From contig CAYRWY010000017.1 in the NCBI GenBank assembly GCA_964427955.1, positions 1-31,628 of the forward strand: a DNA stretch of 31,628 nucleotides. The letters run 5' to 3'. Under the pieces are notes generated by a model, which saw only the letters and a list, made by a program, of their open reading frames with translations, searched no databases and had not been told where the DNA came from. The first letter of the stretch is position 1. Every line of letters begins with the position of its first letter. The translations under genes were made by a program, and so were the position numbers. Shown here in pieces: positions 10,179-17,435 of the stretch. The DNA is from JACRBK01 sp964427955 (GTDB lineage: Bacteria > Chloroflexota > Anaerolineae > Aggregatilineales > Aggregatilineaceae).

Positions 10179-11417
10179 CTATTTGGGCAGTGTGTCTTCC
10201 AGCAGGATGCGGGCATCAGCCGCCAAGTTTTCGACTGTGTCTTCCTGGTGGAAGAGCGGGTCCTGGAAGTCTTCCCAGAAGATGGTTGACCATTCCGTGA
10301 AGCGAGGGGTGATGCGGAAGGCGCGCATACCGGGCACCGCCGCCAGGATCGCTTCGGCGTTGGCGGCCTTGCGCGGCTCAGAGGCGACCAGGTGCTCGAC
10401 CGTTGCCTGCGAGATGCGCGGCGAGACGATCTTCCAGTTCTGAATGCCTTCCGTCAGCGCGACCAGGGCATCATACGCTTCTTGAGGGTGCGCGGTCTTG
10501 GCGTTGATCACAGTTGCAGCGGTCCACGCAAAGGTGGTATTCTCACCGGTAGCGCCCTTCGGAACAGGAGAGACACCCACGTTCAAACCTTCGACGCGGT
10601 CGAGATCATCCGCCGCGCCACCCATGAACATGGCGACTTTTCCGGCCTTGAACATCTCGGCATTGCCCTGCTCGGCAATGGTCTGTTCTGAGGGGCAGCA
10701 TTCTATGTTGTAGATCATGTCGGCGTAGAACTGAGCACCGGCCATCGCCTCGGGCGAGTCAATCGGCGAGGACTTGAGATCTTCGCTGATCACTTCGCCA
10801 CCGAACGACCAGATGAACATGTGGATCGGCGGCCAACTGTTCAGGATGAAGCCGTAGTGGTCTTCGTTGGTGAGCTTGATCGCCGTTTCCTTGAACTGAT
10901 CCCACGTCCAATCCGCCGTCGGATAGTCCACGCCCATTTCGTCGAAAATCGCTTTGTTGTAGTAGAGCACGACCGGCTGCGCGATCCAGGGCAGGCCGTA
11001 CACCCCATTGTTCAGCGCCACCGTCTGCCAGACGCCGGGGAAGTAGTCCGCCGCATCCGCCGCGCCACGGGTATCGCCCGCCATGTACTGCGCGATGTCC
11101 AGCAGCACGCCTTCATAGGCCCACGACATGTGATCTTGATCGAGCCAGAACAGATCCGGCGCGGCATCCCCGGCCAGGGCGGTCTGGAGCTGGGTGTAGT
11201 AATCGGCAGGCTTCGGCTCATAGACCACTTCGAAGGTCGTGGATTCGGCATTCACCTGGTCCACGATCTTCTGAAATTCAGCGGCCTCGTCCACACCGGC
11301 CCAGTTCGTGATACGCACGGTCACTTTGTCCTGCGCCTGGGCGGCTTGATGACTCGCCAGCGGCAGCAGCGCTGCCACCATCAAAAACAACAGGGTAATA
11401 CGCACAAACTTAGACAT
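10179..11417 (-). CDS. Sugar ABC transporter extracellular solute-binding protein
   Basis: This is the binding protein of the minus-strand CUT1 importer, 412 residues long. A Sec signal peptide covers about residues 1-29 (ending AAQAQ). The cluster-B SBP fold follows, with a typical DLFWLDQDHMSWAYEGVLLDI segment broken over residues 85-107 and the PWIAQPVVLYYNKAIFDEMG segment near 140. There is no lipobox cysteine, so it appears to be cleaved like a soluble exported protein. The ATG at 11417 has a good GGAG ribosome-binding site seven bases upstream. It follows its LacI regulator by 94 bases and precedes the permeases. Ligand unknown; probably an oligosaccharide. Confidence 0.92.
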   Translation of the reverse strand: MSKFVRITLLFLMVAALLPLASHQAAQAQDKVTVRITNWAGVDEAAEFQKIVDQVNAESTTFEVVYEPKPADYYTQLQTALAGDAAPDLFWLDQDHMSWAYEGVLLDIAQYMAGDTRGAADAADYFPGVWQTVALNNGVYGLPWIAQPVVLYYNKAIFDEMGVDYPTADWTWDQFKETAIKLTNEDHYGFILNSWPPIHMFIWSFGGEVISEDLKSSPIDSPEAMAGAQFYADMIYNIECCPSEQTIAEQGNAEMFKAGKVAMFMGGAADDLDRVEGLNVGVSPVPKGATGENTTFAWTAATVINAKTAHPQEAYDALVALTEGIQNWKIVSPRISQATVEHLVASEPRKAANAEAILAAVPGMRAFRITPRFTEWSTIFWEDFQDPLFHQEDTVENLAADARILLEDTLPK

Positions 11418-11511
11418 CGAATGCTCCTTCTAATCTAATTTTTCTCTCGCTGGACTGCTCACGACATTGGAACGTATCGAGCGATGGTGATCTCCTTTCT
11501 GTTGCATGGAA

Positions 11512-12561
11512 TTAACTGCCATGATCTTCATAGAGGGAGTCTTCTGAGGGAGCACACCCGCACGACGCGCGCACGACGAGTTCGGTGCCCAGCCGCAGTT
11601 GGTAGCCGGGCGCACTCTCGCGCTCGATCACGTCGATGAGGCGGCGGGCCGCCTGGACGCCGGTTTCGACTTTGAACATGCCGACCGTCGTCAGCGGCGG
11701 ATTGTGCAGCGGTCCCCAGGTCACATTGTCAAACCCTACGACGGCCAGGTCCTGCGGAATCTGCCGTCCCTGATCCTTCGAGGCCCGGATTGCGCCCAGC
11801 GCCGTCGCGTCGTTGACGGCGACGACGCCTTCCAGGTCGGGATAACGCTCGAAGGCTTCCAGCATGGCCGCGTGGCCGGTATTGACGGTGGTGTCCGGCA
11901 TAATCACGATGTGCGGCTCCTGGCCGATTTCGCGCAGCGCCTGCTCGTAGCCCTGACGGCGCTCACGGCTGCTGAACCAGTCCGCCGGGCCGGACAGAAA
12001 AACAAGATTACGAAGCTGGTGGGTCGTGAGCAGGTGGCGCGTCACCCGATAGGTGCCGCCGACGTTGTCGCACACGACAGCGTCGATGGGCGTCTCGTTC
12101 AGCAGGTTATCCACCAATACAATCGGGATATGACTGTTGTACAACTGGATGATGAAGGAGGCCTTGAGCGCCGGGCCGACCAGGATCAACCCATCGACGC
12201 GCTGCTCGGCGATCAAGGGAAGCTGCAAGGGATCGGACATCATCTCGGCATCGACGAAGGTCGTGATGACGTGATAGCCGTGCTCGCGCGCTTCCTGGTC
12301 GATGCCCTGGACGATCTGGACGTGGTAGCTCGAAATGGGCTGCGGCTTACGCTCGTAGTTAATGCACCCCAGGGTGAAGGTGCGCGACGTGGCCAAGCCC
12401 TTCGCGGCGATGTTGGGGGTGTAACCGATCTCGCGCGCGATGCGCAGAATCTCGTCGCGCGTCTCAGGATTGACTCCCGGACGGTCGTTGAGCGCCCGTG
12501 AAACCGTGGCAGTGGAGACACCTGCCAGTTCCGCAATTTGTTGCAAACTCGGTTTCATCAT
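11512..12561 (-). CDS. LacI family transcriptional regulator of the minus-strand sugar operon
   Basis: This is a sugar-responsive repressor of about 349 residues. The N-terminal LacI HTH is intact (IAELAGVSTATVSRALND), followed by a hinge helix region (NIAAKGLATS) and a periplasmic-binding-protein-like effector domain with DGLILVGPA, AVNDATALGAI and AVVGFDN motifs. Tandem ATGs at 12561 and 12558 are both possible starts; the first is five bases after GGGGAG. A LacI-type palindrome lies at 12641-12654, right after the -10 of its promoter, which suggests autorepression. As the first gene of the operon it probably controls all genes down to GH130. The C-terminal CGCAP cysteines are slightly unusual. 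Confidence 0.93.
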   Translation of the reverse strand: MMKPSLQQIAELAGVSTATVSRALNDRPGVNPETRDEILRIAREIGYTPNIAAKGLATSRTFTLGCINYERKPQPISSYHVQIVQGIDQEAREHGYHVITTFVDAEMMSDPLQLPLIAEQRVDGLILVGPALKASFIIQLYNSHIPIVLVDNLLNETPIDAVVCDNVGGTYRVTRHLLTTHQLRNLVFLSGPADWFSSRERRQGYEQALREIGQEPHIVIMPDTTVNTGHAAMLEAFERYPDLEGVVAVNDATALGAIRASKDQGRQIPQDLAVVGFDNVTWGPLHNPPLTTVGMFKVETGVQAARRLIDVIERESAPGYQLRLGTELVVRASCGCAPSEDSLYEDHGS

Positions 12562-12640
12562 GCGCTCTCCCCAAAAAGCACGCCGCCCAACGCTCGCTGG
12601 CGTAACAGGCAAATTTAGTGAAAAAAGATTGCAAAGTCAT

Positions 12641-12654
12641 CGTAAGCGCTTACG
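12641..12654. promoter_or_regulatory. LacI-type operator palindrome
   Basis: CGTAAGCGCTTACG is a perfect 14-base palindrome with the central CG typical of LacI-family operators. It starts three bases downstream of the -10 of the minus-strand promoter, so bound repressor would block initiation. CGTAA also recurs in direct orientation at 12653 and 12672. The matching regulator is most likely the adjacent LacI protein (11512-12561). Confidence 0.75.
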
Positions 12655-12657
12655 TAA

Positions 12658-12686
12658 AGCGTACATCAGATCGTAAAAAGTGTCAA
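12658..12686 (-). promoter_or_regulatory. Promoter of the minus-strand sugar operon
   Basis: On the minus strand a consensus -35 TTGACA (12686-12681) is followed after exactly 17 bases by a weak -10 TACGCT (12663-12658, 3 of 6 matches). The predicted start of transcription falls inside the LacI-type palindrome, giving a leader of about 90 bases. Confidence 0.6.
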
Positions 12687-12703
12687 CAGGTCGAGGAGAA
12701 ACA

Positions 12704-12737
12704 CAAAATCCTGATACGGATGGGCCAACGTATCAGG
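12704..12737 (-). terminator. Terminator after the tandem-HTH LacI gene
   Basis: A perfect 9-base stem (CCTGATACG at 12710-12718 and CGTATCAGG at 12729-12737, loop of 10) is followed on the minus strand by ATTTTG. It lies 26 bases after the regulator's stop codon and separates it from the promoter of the next operon. Confidence 0.75.
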
Positions 12738-12763
12738 GGCGTATGGAAAGGGGTTGAGACGAA

Positions 12764-13912
12764 CTACTGACCGACCGTGCTGCGCCGGATCACCAGTTCC
12801 GGCTCGAAAACCACCTGGCGGCAGGGCAGCGGCTCCTGGCTGATTTCGCCGAGCAGAATGTCGAACAAGGTCCGGGCGATCTCATCAATCGGCTGGCGGA
12901 CCGAGGTGATCCCCAGGAACTCGGCGGTCGGATCGTCGTCGTAGCCGGTCAGCGCGACGTCATCCGGGATGCGCAGGCCCACCTGATCCAGGTACGACTT
13001 CGCGCCGAGGGCCATCTGGTCGTTCGAGCAGATCAGCACGGTGGGCCGGTATTTCGCGCTCATGATCTGGTGGGCGGCGGCAGCAGCCGAATGCAGGATG
13101 TTGGGCGTGTGGGCAATCCAGTCGTCCTGGACGTCGATCCCGGCGGCGCGCATCGTCTGAAGATAGCTGGTCTGGCGGGCATCACCGAAGGGCAGCCCGG
13201 GCCGGTAGGTGAGCAAGCCGATCCGCTCGTGACCCAGTTCGAGCAGGTGCCGGACCACCCGTTCAATCCCCAGTTTGCTATCCACGTCTACGTAGGCGAA
13301 ATCAGGCTGTTCCAGGTACATCCCCCCGAAAGCCGCAAAGGGCGCGTTGATACCGTTCAGCCGGGCGATCCGGGGGTCCTGGTAGGTCACGTCCGACAGG
13401 ATGAAGCCGTCCACGCGGCTGGTCGAGATCAGCGTCTCGTACACGCGATCCGCGTTCGTCTGCGGCTGGATGAACGTCAGGAGATGGTAGTAATGTTCCT
13501 CCGCCGCCGTCGTCACCCGGTAGATGAAACGATCCAGCAGGTTGTTCATCCGGCTGGGGTCGTCGGCGATGTGCCAGGAATAGCCCACCACCCCCGCCCG
13601 GTTCGTTTTGAGGTTGCGCGCCGTAATGTTCAGGTGATAGCCCAACGCCTGGGCGGCGTCCAGCACTTTCTGCCGCGTCGCGGGTTTGATCAGATCGCTG
13701 TCGTTGAGAGCATACGACACGGTGCCTTTGGCGACCCCGGCCAGATCGGCAATGTCGATTTGCGTGATCTTGAGCGTGTAGCCCAGCTTCTTGGCCGCGC
13801 GCAGCACTTGTTGGCGCGTGGGTTCGTCCATGTCGCCGTTCTGGCTCAGGGAATGAAAAGCAACGAGCATCGGCACGCCCGCCAGATCGGCGACTTCTTT
13901 TAAGGTGGCCAT
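12764..13912 (-). CDS. LacI family regulator with two tandem HTH domains
   Basis: This repressor has about 382 residues, some 45 more than a usual LacI protein. The extra length is a second N-terminal HTH module. Module 1 (residues 3-46) runs ADLAGV (8-13) to LGY (43-45). Module 2 (50-92) repeats the same landmarks at a constant offset of 47 residues, with about 17 identical positions and no gap. Module 2 keeps a normal recognition helix (KGTVSYALND) and hinge (NITARNLKTNRAG). Module 1 has lost the TVS core (MLVAFHSL instead) and has no hinge. A PBP-like effector domain follows (DGFILSDV, ICSNDQMALGAK, ALTGYDDDP). The ATG at 13912 has a strong GGGAGGGG site. The gene is divergent from the GH65 sugar operon and ends in its own terminator. 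Confidence 0.92.
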   Translation of the reverse strand: MATLKEVADLAGVPMLVAFHSLSQNGDMDEPTRQQVLRAAKKLGYTLKITQIDIADLAGVAKGTVSYALNDSDLIKPATRQKVLDAAQALGYHLNITARNLKTNRAGVVGYSWHIADDPSRMNNLLDRFIYRVTTAAEEHYYHLLTFIQPQTNADRVYETLISTSRVDGFILSDVTYQDPRIARLNGINAPFAAFGGMYLEQPDFAYVDVDSKLGIERVVRHLLELGHERIGLLTYRPGLPFGDARQTSYLQTMRAAGIDVQDDWIAHTPNILHSAAAAAHQIMSAKYRPTVLICSNDQMALGAKSYLDQVGLRIPDDVALTGYDDDPTAEFLGITSVRQPIDEIARTLFDILLGEISQEPLPCRQVVFEPELVIRRSTVGQ

Positions 13913-13970
13913 TCTTTTTCCCCTCCCAATTCCCGGTAAGTAGCGGGTACAGAGACCCAAAGTGAAGTTC

Positions 13971-13999
13971 TTGACAAACTCCAAAACTCATTATACCAT
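13971..13999 (+). promoter_or_regulatory. Promoter of the GH65 sugar operon
   Basis: A consensus -35 TTGACA (13971-13976) is followed after 17 bases by TACCAT (13994-13999, 4 of 6 matches to TATAAT). The 14-base palindrome starts five bases further on, over the predicted start of transcription. The leader would be about 95 bases. Confidence 0.6.
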
Positions 14000-14018
14000 A
14001 AAAATTGAGACGTCTCAA
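13990..14018 (-). promoter_or_regulatory. Divergent promoter of the tandem-HTH LacI gene
   Basis: On the minus strand TTGAGA (14018-14013, 5 of 6 matches) is followed after exactly 17 bases by a perfect TATAAT (13995-13990). The -35 is the right half of the palindrome at 14005-14018, so bound repressor would compete with RNA polymerase and give autoregulation. The -10 overlaps the -10 of the plus-strand promoter. Confidence 0.7.
14005..14018. promoter_or_regulatory. Palindromic operator shared by the divergent promoters
   Basis: TTGAGACGTCTCAA is a perfect 14-base palindrome with the central CG typical of LacI-family operators. It lies just downstream of the plus-strand -10 and covers the minus-strand -35, so one bound repressor could shut both promoters. 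The tandem-HTH LacI protein encoded next to it is the likely ligand. Confidence 0.72.
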
Positions 14019-14099
14019 AAATGCTTTACCAGGTTTTCAAACAGCGTAGTCCGACAAAAATCAAGTAAAAGCCTAATCAAGTCTGGGAGAAAAATCAAA

Positions 14100-15500
14100 A
14101 TGAAGAAGAACTTCTATCTTCTCTTAGTGGTAGCCCTGCTGATCGCCAGCCTGCCTGCCGCGACGTCCTTCGGCCAGGGCACGACGGTGCCTCAGGTGGT
14201 GACGATGCCCGACCAGATCGCCGGGGGCCGTGACGTGACCATCACCGTGAGCGACAAGCCGACCTCGGACCAGACGGCGGACCTCGCCATCTGGGAGGGG
14301 CAGGTGGCCAAATTCGAGGCCATGTATCCGAACGTGAAAATCGAAGGTCTGGAACTGAAGTACGATCCGACCGCTTTTATCGCCATGATCGCGGGCGACC
14401 AGCTCCCAACCATCTTCAAGACCTACTTCACCGAACCCGAAAAATTCATCGGCCAGGACGCCGTGTCGGACTTGACCCCGCTGTTCCAGGCTTCTGGCAT
14501 CGACAAAGTCTTCAACTCGAACGTGCTCGCGATTGCCAGCCAGGACGGCAAGATCTACGGTATCCCCGATTTCGCCTACTCGCTCGGCCTGGTCTACAAC
14601 ATCCCCATGCTGCAAGCGGCGGGTTATGATGCTCCCCCGGCGACCTGGGACGAGCTGGCCGAAATGGCCGTCAAGCTGACCAACAAAGACACCGGCGTGG
14701 CGGGCTTCGCCTTCATCAACGACGGTTCCGGCGCGACGGGCTGGCACTTCACCAACATCGCCTACGGTTTCGGCGCGACCCCCGAAGACATCATCCTGCC
14801 CAATGGCGACGGCACCTACACCGCGAAGTTCGGCGAAGGCGCGACGGTCGATGCGCTGCAATACGTCAAGGACCTGCGCTGGAAATACGACGTGCTGCCC
14901 GGCGCGACCCTCGACTGGGCCAACATCACCGAAGCGCTGGCGTCCGAGCGCGTGGCGATGGCAATCTATGCTGGCGACCAGTTCAGCTTCATGATGAACC
15001 AGTTCCCGGATGCCGACCTGACGAAGTTCGGTTACGCTCCGGCCCCGGCTGGCCCCAGTGGCCGCGCGGCGCTCACCGGTGGCAGCCTGTGGATGATCGA
15101 CTCGGCGGCCTCGGATGACGAAAAAGAAGCTGCCTTCTACTATCAGATCTGGCGCCAGTTCGACGCGGCGGAATACGAAAGCTCGATCATCTCGCAGTCT
15201 GAGCAGGGTCGTGCCGTCGGCCAGCCCGTGCTGCCCCTGTACGTGGGTGACTACCAGGCCGCCATCGAAGCCTTCCGCGCCCAGTACGACGTCCTGCCCG
15301 TCGCGAACTACGTTCTGTTCAACGACGCGATCAAGAACGGCGAGGTCAAGCTGTTGGCCGAACCGCCCGCCGCGGCCCAGGATTACTACGCCGAAGTGGG
15401 CACGCTGGTCGGCCAGGTGCTCGCGGACGAGTCGGTAGACCCCGCCTCCAGCCTCGCGAGTGTCGCCGAAGACTTCCAATCCTTCGTCCTCGAACAATAA
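14100..15500 (+). CDS. Sugar ABC transporter solute-binding protein of the GH65 operon
   Basis: This is the exported binding protein of the plus-strand CUT1 importer, about 466 residues. The signal peptide is MKKNFYLLLVVALLIASLP to about residue 26 (SFGQG). There is no lipobox cysteine. The SBP fold follows, with FEAMYPNVKIEG, a LPTIFKTYFTEPEKF segment and YGIPDFAYSLGLVYNIPML near 155-175. The ATG at 14100 is preferred because the signal peptide begins there and GGGAG lies 10 bases upstream; the frame is open further upstream but that stretch does not resemble a protein of this family. It is the first gene of the operon under the shared operator and is followed by a terminator-like hairpin. 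Ligand probably a glucose-containing oligosaccharide, judging by the GH65 enzymes downstream. Confidence 0.92.
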   Translation: MKKNFYLLLVVALLIASLPAATSFGQGTTVPQVVTMPDQIAGGRDVTITVSDKPTSDQTADLAIWEGQVAKFEAMYPNVKIEGLELKYDPTAFIAMIAGDQLPTIFKTYFTEPEKFIGQDAVSDLTPLFQASGIDKVFNSNVLAIASQDGKIYGIPDFAYSLGLVYNIPMLQAAGYDAPPATWDELAEMAVKLTNKDTGVAGFAFINDGSGATGWHFTNIAYGFGATPEDIILPNGDGTYTAKFGEGATVDALQYVKDLRWKYDVLPGATLDWANITEALASERVAMAIYAGDQFSFMMNQFPDADLTKFGYAPAPAGPSGRAALTGGSLWMIDSAASDDEKEAAFYYQIWRQFDAAEYESSIISQSEQGRAVGQPVLPLYVGDYQAAIEAFRAQYDVLPVANYVLFNDAIKNGEVKLLAEPPAAAQDYYAEVGTLVGQVLADESVDPASSLASVAEDFQSFVLEQ

Positions 15501-15512
15501 AGTCGACTGCTG

Positions 15513-15551
15513 GTCGGGTGGGGTTAAGAAAATCCCACCCGACAGTTTTTT
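15513..15551 (+). terminator. Intra-operon terminator or attenuator after the binding-protein gene
   Basis: A perfect 10-base stem (GTCGGGTGGG at 15513-15522 and CCCACCCGAC at 15534-15543) with an 11-base loop is followed by AG and six T residues (15546-15551). It lies between the binding-protein gene and the first permease, and probably lets only part of transcription continue, giving more binding protein than membrane components. Confidence 0.82.
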
Positions 15552-15566
15552 AGAGGAGGGATTGTC

Positions 15567-16505
15567 GTGTCTGTGAGAGCAGCTTCCCCTATGAAAACCA
15601 CTCACCTCACTACCAATAATTGGATCGAACGCCTGATGTTCCGCCTGTCAAACCAGGCCATCGCCTACCTGTTCTTGATCCCGGCCCTGGTGATCTTTGC
15701 CCTGGTCGCCTGGTACCCGATGGGACGCGCCTTTCAGATGAGCTTCGAGGACGTCAAACTGAGAGGGGACTCGACGTGGGTAGGGTTGGACAACTTCCGG
15801 CTGATGGAGCGCGATCCCGCCCTGCGCGACGTGTGGTGGAACAGTCTCGGCTTCGCGTTCTGGAGCATCCTGATCGGGTATGCCCTGCCGGTCTTCCTCG
15901 CCATCCTGATCCGCGAGATGCGCATTGCCAAAGGTTTTTTCCGTATTGTCTATTTTTTGCCAACCGTCGTCCCGGTGTCGATTGGCGTGATCATCTGGCG
16001 TTTCATCTATGATCCCGACGCCGGTTTTTTGAACGAAATGATCAAGTTTTTGGGCATCCATCCCCAGCTCTGGCTGCAAGATCCGGATCTCGTCAAACCG
16101 GCCATCGTGCTCGTGATGACCTGGGGCGCGTTTGGCACGACGACCTTGATCTACCTGTCCAACTTGCAGGAAATCGCGGTCGAGCTGTACGAGGCCGCCG
16201 AACTGGACGGCGCTTCGCCGCTGCGCCGTATCCGCCACATCACGCTCCCGCACCTGGCCCCCATGATGTCGCTGATGTTCATTTTGCAGGTGCTGGCGGT
16301 CGTCCAGGTGTTTACCGAACCCTTCCTGCTGACCAAAGGCGGACCGGGCCGGGCCTCGCTGACGCCCGTGCTGCACATCTACAACCGCGCTTTCATGCGG
16401 ATGGATATCGGCTACGCGTCGGCGTGGAGCGTCGTGCTGGTCATCTTCCTGATGATCTTTTCCAGCGTCTACCAAACAGTCAACCGTCACTTTGCCACTG
16501 ACTAG
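15567..16505 (+). CDS. CUT1 sugar ABC transporter permease, MalF/UgpA type
   Basis: This is the first permease of the plus-strand importer, 312 residues with six predicted helices. The first (about 29-52) is hydrophobic and ends in the WYPMGRAFQMSFEDV element common to UgpA-like permeases. The EAA loop is near residue 208 (ELYEAAELDGASPLRRI followed by LPHLAPM). The start is a GTG at 15567, six bases after a very strong GAGGAGGG site; an in-frame ATG at 15591 lacks such a site. Unlike its counterpart at 8934-10100, it has no large outer loop. It lies directly after the intra-operon hairpin. Confidence 0.93.
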   Translation: MSVRAASPMKTTHLTTNNWIERLMFRLSNQAIAYLFLIPALVIFALVAWYPMGRAFQMSFEDVKLRGDSTWVGLDNFRLMERDPALRDVWWNSLGFAFWSILIGYALPVFLAILIREMRIAKGFFRIVYFLPTVVPVSIGVIIWRFIYDPDAGFLNEMIKFLGIHPQLWLQDPDLVKPAIVLVMTWGAFGTTTLIYLSNLQEIAVELYEAAELDGASPLRRIRHITLPHLAPMMSLMFILQVLAVVQVFTEPFLLTKGGPGRASLTPVLHIYNRAFMRMDIGYASAWSVVLVIFLMIFSSVYQTVNRHFATD

Positions 16506-16522
16506 TTGGGAGAGAGCGAAAA

Positions 16523-17395
16523 ATGGAACGCGGATTTTTATCAGACATTGAACTGCGGACTCCCACCGGACGACTTTATTATTACGTTTCGATGGTGATC
16601 TTACTGGCGCTGGCGGCGGTGGTCTTGTTTCCCTTCGTATACGCGTTCACCTGCGGGTTGAAGGGCAGCACCGAGATTTTCACGTCCGGGCTGCGGCTGT
16701 TGCCCGAAGACCCCCAGTGGAAAAACTACCAGGAAGCCTGGAAGAACTTTGAAATTCCGCACCTGTTCTATAACTCCTTCGTGATCGTCTCGGTCGGCGT
16801 CGCCCTGCGGATCGTCGTCTCCGCGATGGCCGCCTATTCCCTGTCGCGGCTGAAACCGTTCGGCAGGCGACTGATCATGATGGCGTTTTTCATCACCTTG
16901 ATGATTCCGGGCATCGCCTACCTGATCCCGCTGTTCGTCACGCTCAAGAACATCCCGATCCTGCACATCAGCCTGCTGGAATCCTACTGGGGCTTGTGGC
17001 TGCCTTATGCCTCCAGCGCGTTCGCGATCTTCGTGCTCAAGACCTTTTTTGACCGCATCCCGACGGAAATCATCGACAGCGCGCGCATCGACGGGGCCTC
17101 GCCGTTCCAGGTGCTGCTCTACATCGTGCTGCCGCTGTCGCGCTCGATCCTGCTGATCCTCGCGATCCTGACGTTCATGGACCTGTGGAAAGACTATCTG
17201 CTGCCGTTCCTGATCATCACCGATCCGCAGCGCCAACCGATCACCGTGCGCCTGTACTACCTGGCGAGCAAATATTACGGCGTCAACCTGCAAATGGCCG
17301 CGGCGTTCATCGCGCTGCTGCCGCCGCTGCTGGTCGCCGTGCTGCTCCAGCGGTACATGAAAGCCGGGTTGACCCTGGGGAGCGTCAAGGGCTAG
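16523..17395 (+). CDS. CUT1 sugar ABC transporter permease, MalG type
   Basis: This is the second permease of the plus-strand importer, 290 residues with six predicted helices (first about 20-43). The EAA loop lies near residue 182 (EIIDSARIDGASPFQV followed by LPLSRS), and the C terminus ends GLTLGSVKG as in MalG-type proteins. A GGGAGAG site precedes the ATG. It starts 17 bases after the partner permease and is followed after 40 bases by the first GH65 gene. No ATPase gene is present, so the importer probably uses a shared MsmX/MsmK-like ATPase encoded elsewhere. Confidence 0.93.
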   Translation: MERGFLSDIELRTPTGRLYYYVSMVILLALAAVVLFPFVYAFTCGLKGSTEIFTSGLRLLPEDPQWKNYQEAWKNFEIPHLFYNSFVIVSVGVALRIVVSAMAAYSLSRLKPFGRRLIMMAFFITLMIPGIAYLIPLFVTLKNIPILHISLLESYWGLWLPYASSAFAIFVLKTFFDRIPTEIIDSARIDGASPFQVLLYIVLPLSRSILLILAILTFMDLWKDYLLPFLIITDPQRQPITVRLYYLASKYYGVNLQMAAAFIALLPPLLVAVLLQRYMKAGLTLGSVKG

Positions 17396-17435
17396 CAGCA
17401 CGGTCCCGTTTTCCTACATCACGAGAGAAACTAAC

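Noticed and set aside
11488..11500. AAAGGAG ribosome-binding-like sequence on the minus strand between the LacI and binding-protein genes.
   Set aside because: No start codon follows at a usable distance, and the binding-protein gene has its own site nearer its ATG.
12754..12761. TTGAGACG, identical to the left half of the 14005-14018 operator, just after the tandem-HTH LacI stop.
   Set aside because: Only a half site; the other half does not match, and an 8-base match is not convincing as an auxiliary operator.
14124..15605. Open frame of 493 codons on the minus strand opposite the binding-protein gene.
   Set aside because: Composition is Gly/Arg/Val/His-rich with no family signature; the plus strand encodes a signal peptide and an SBP fold.
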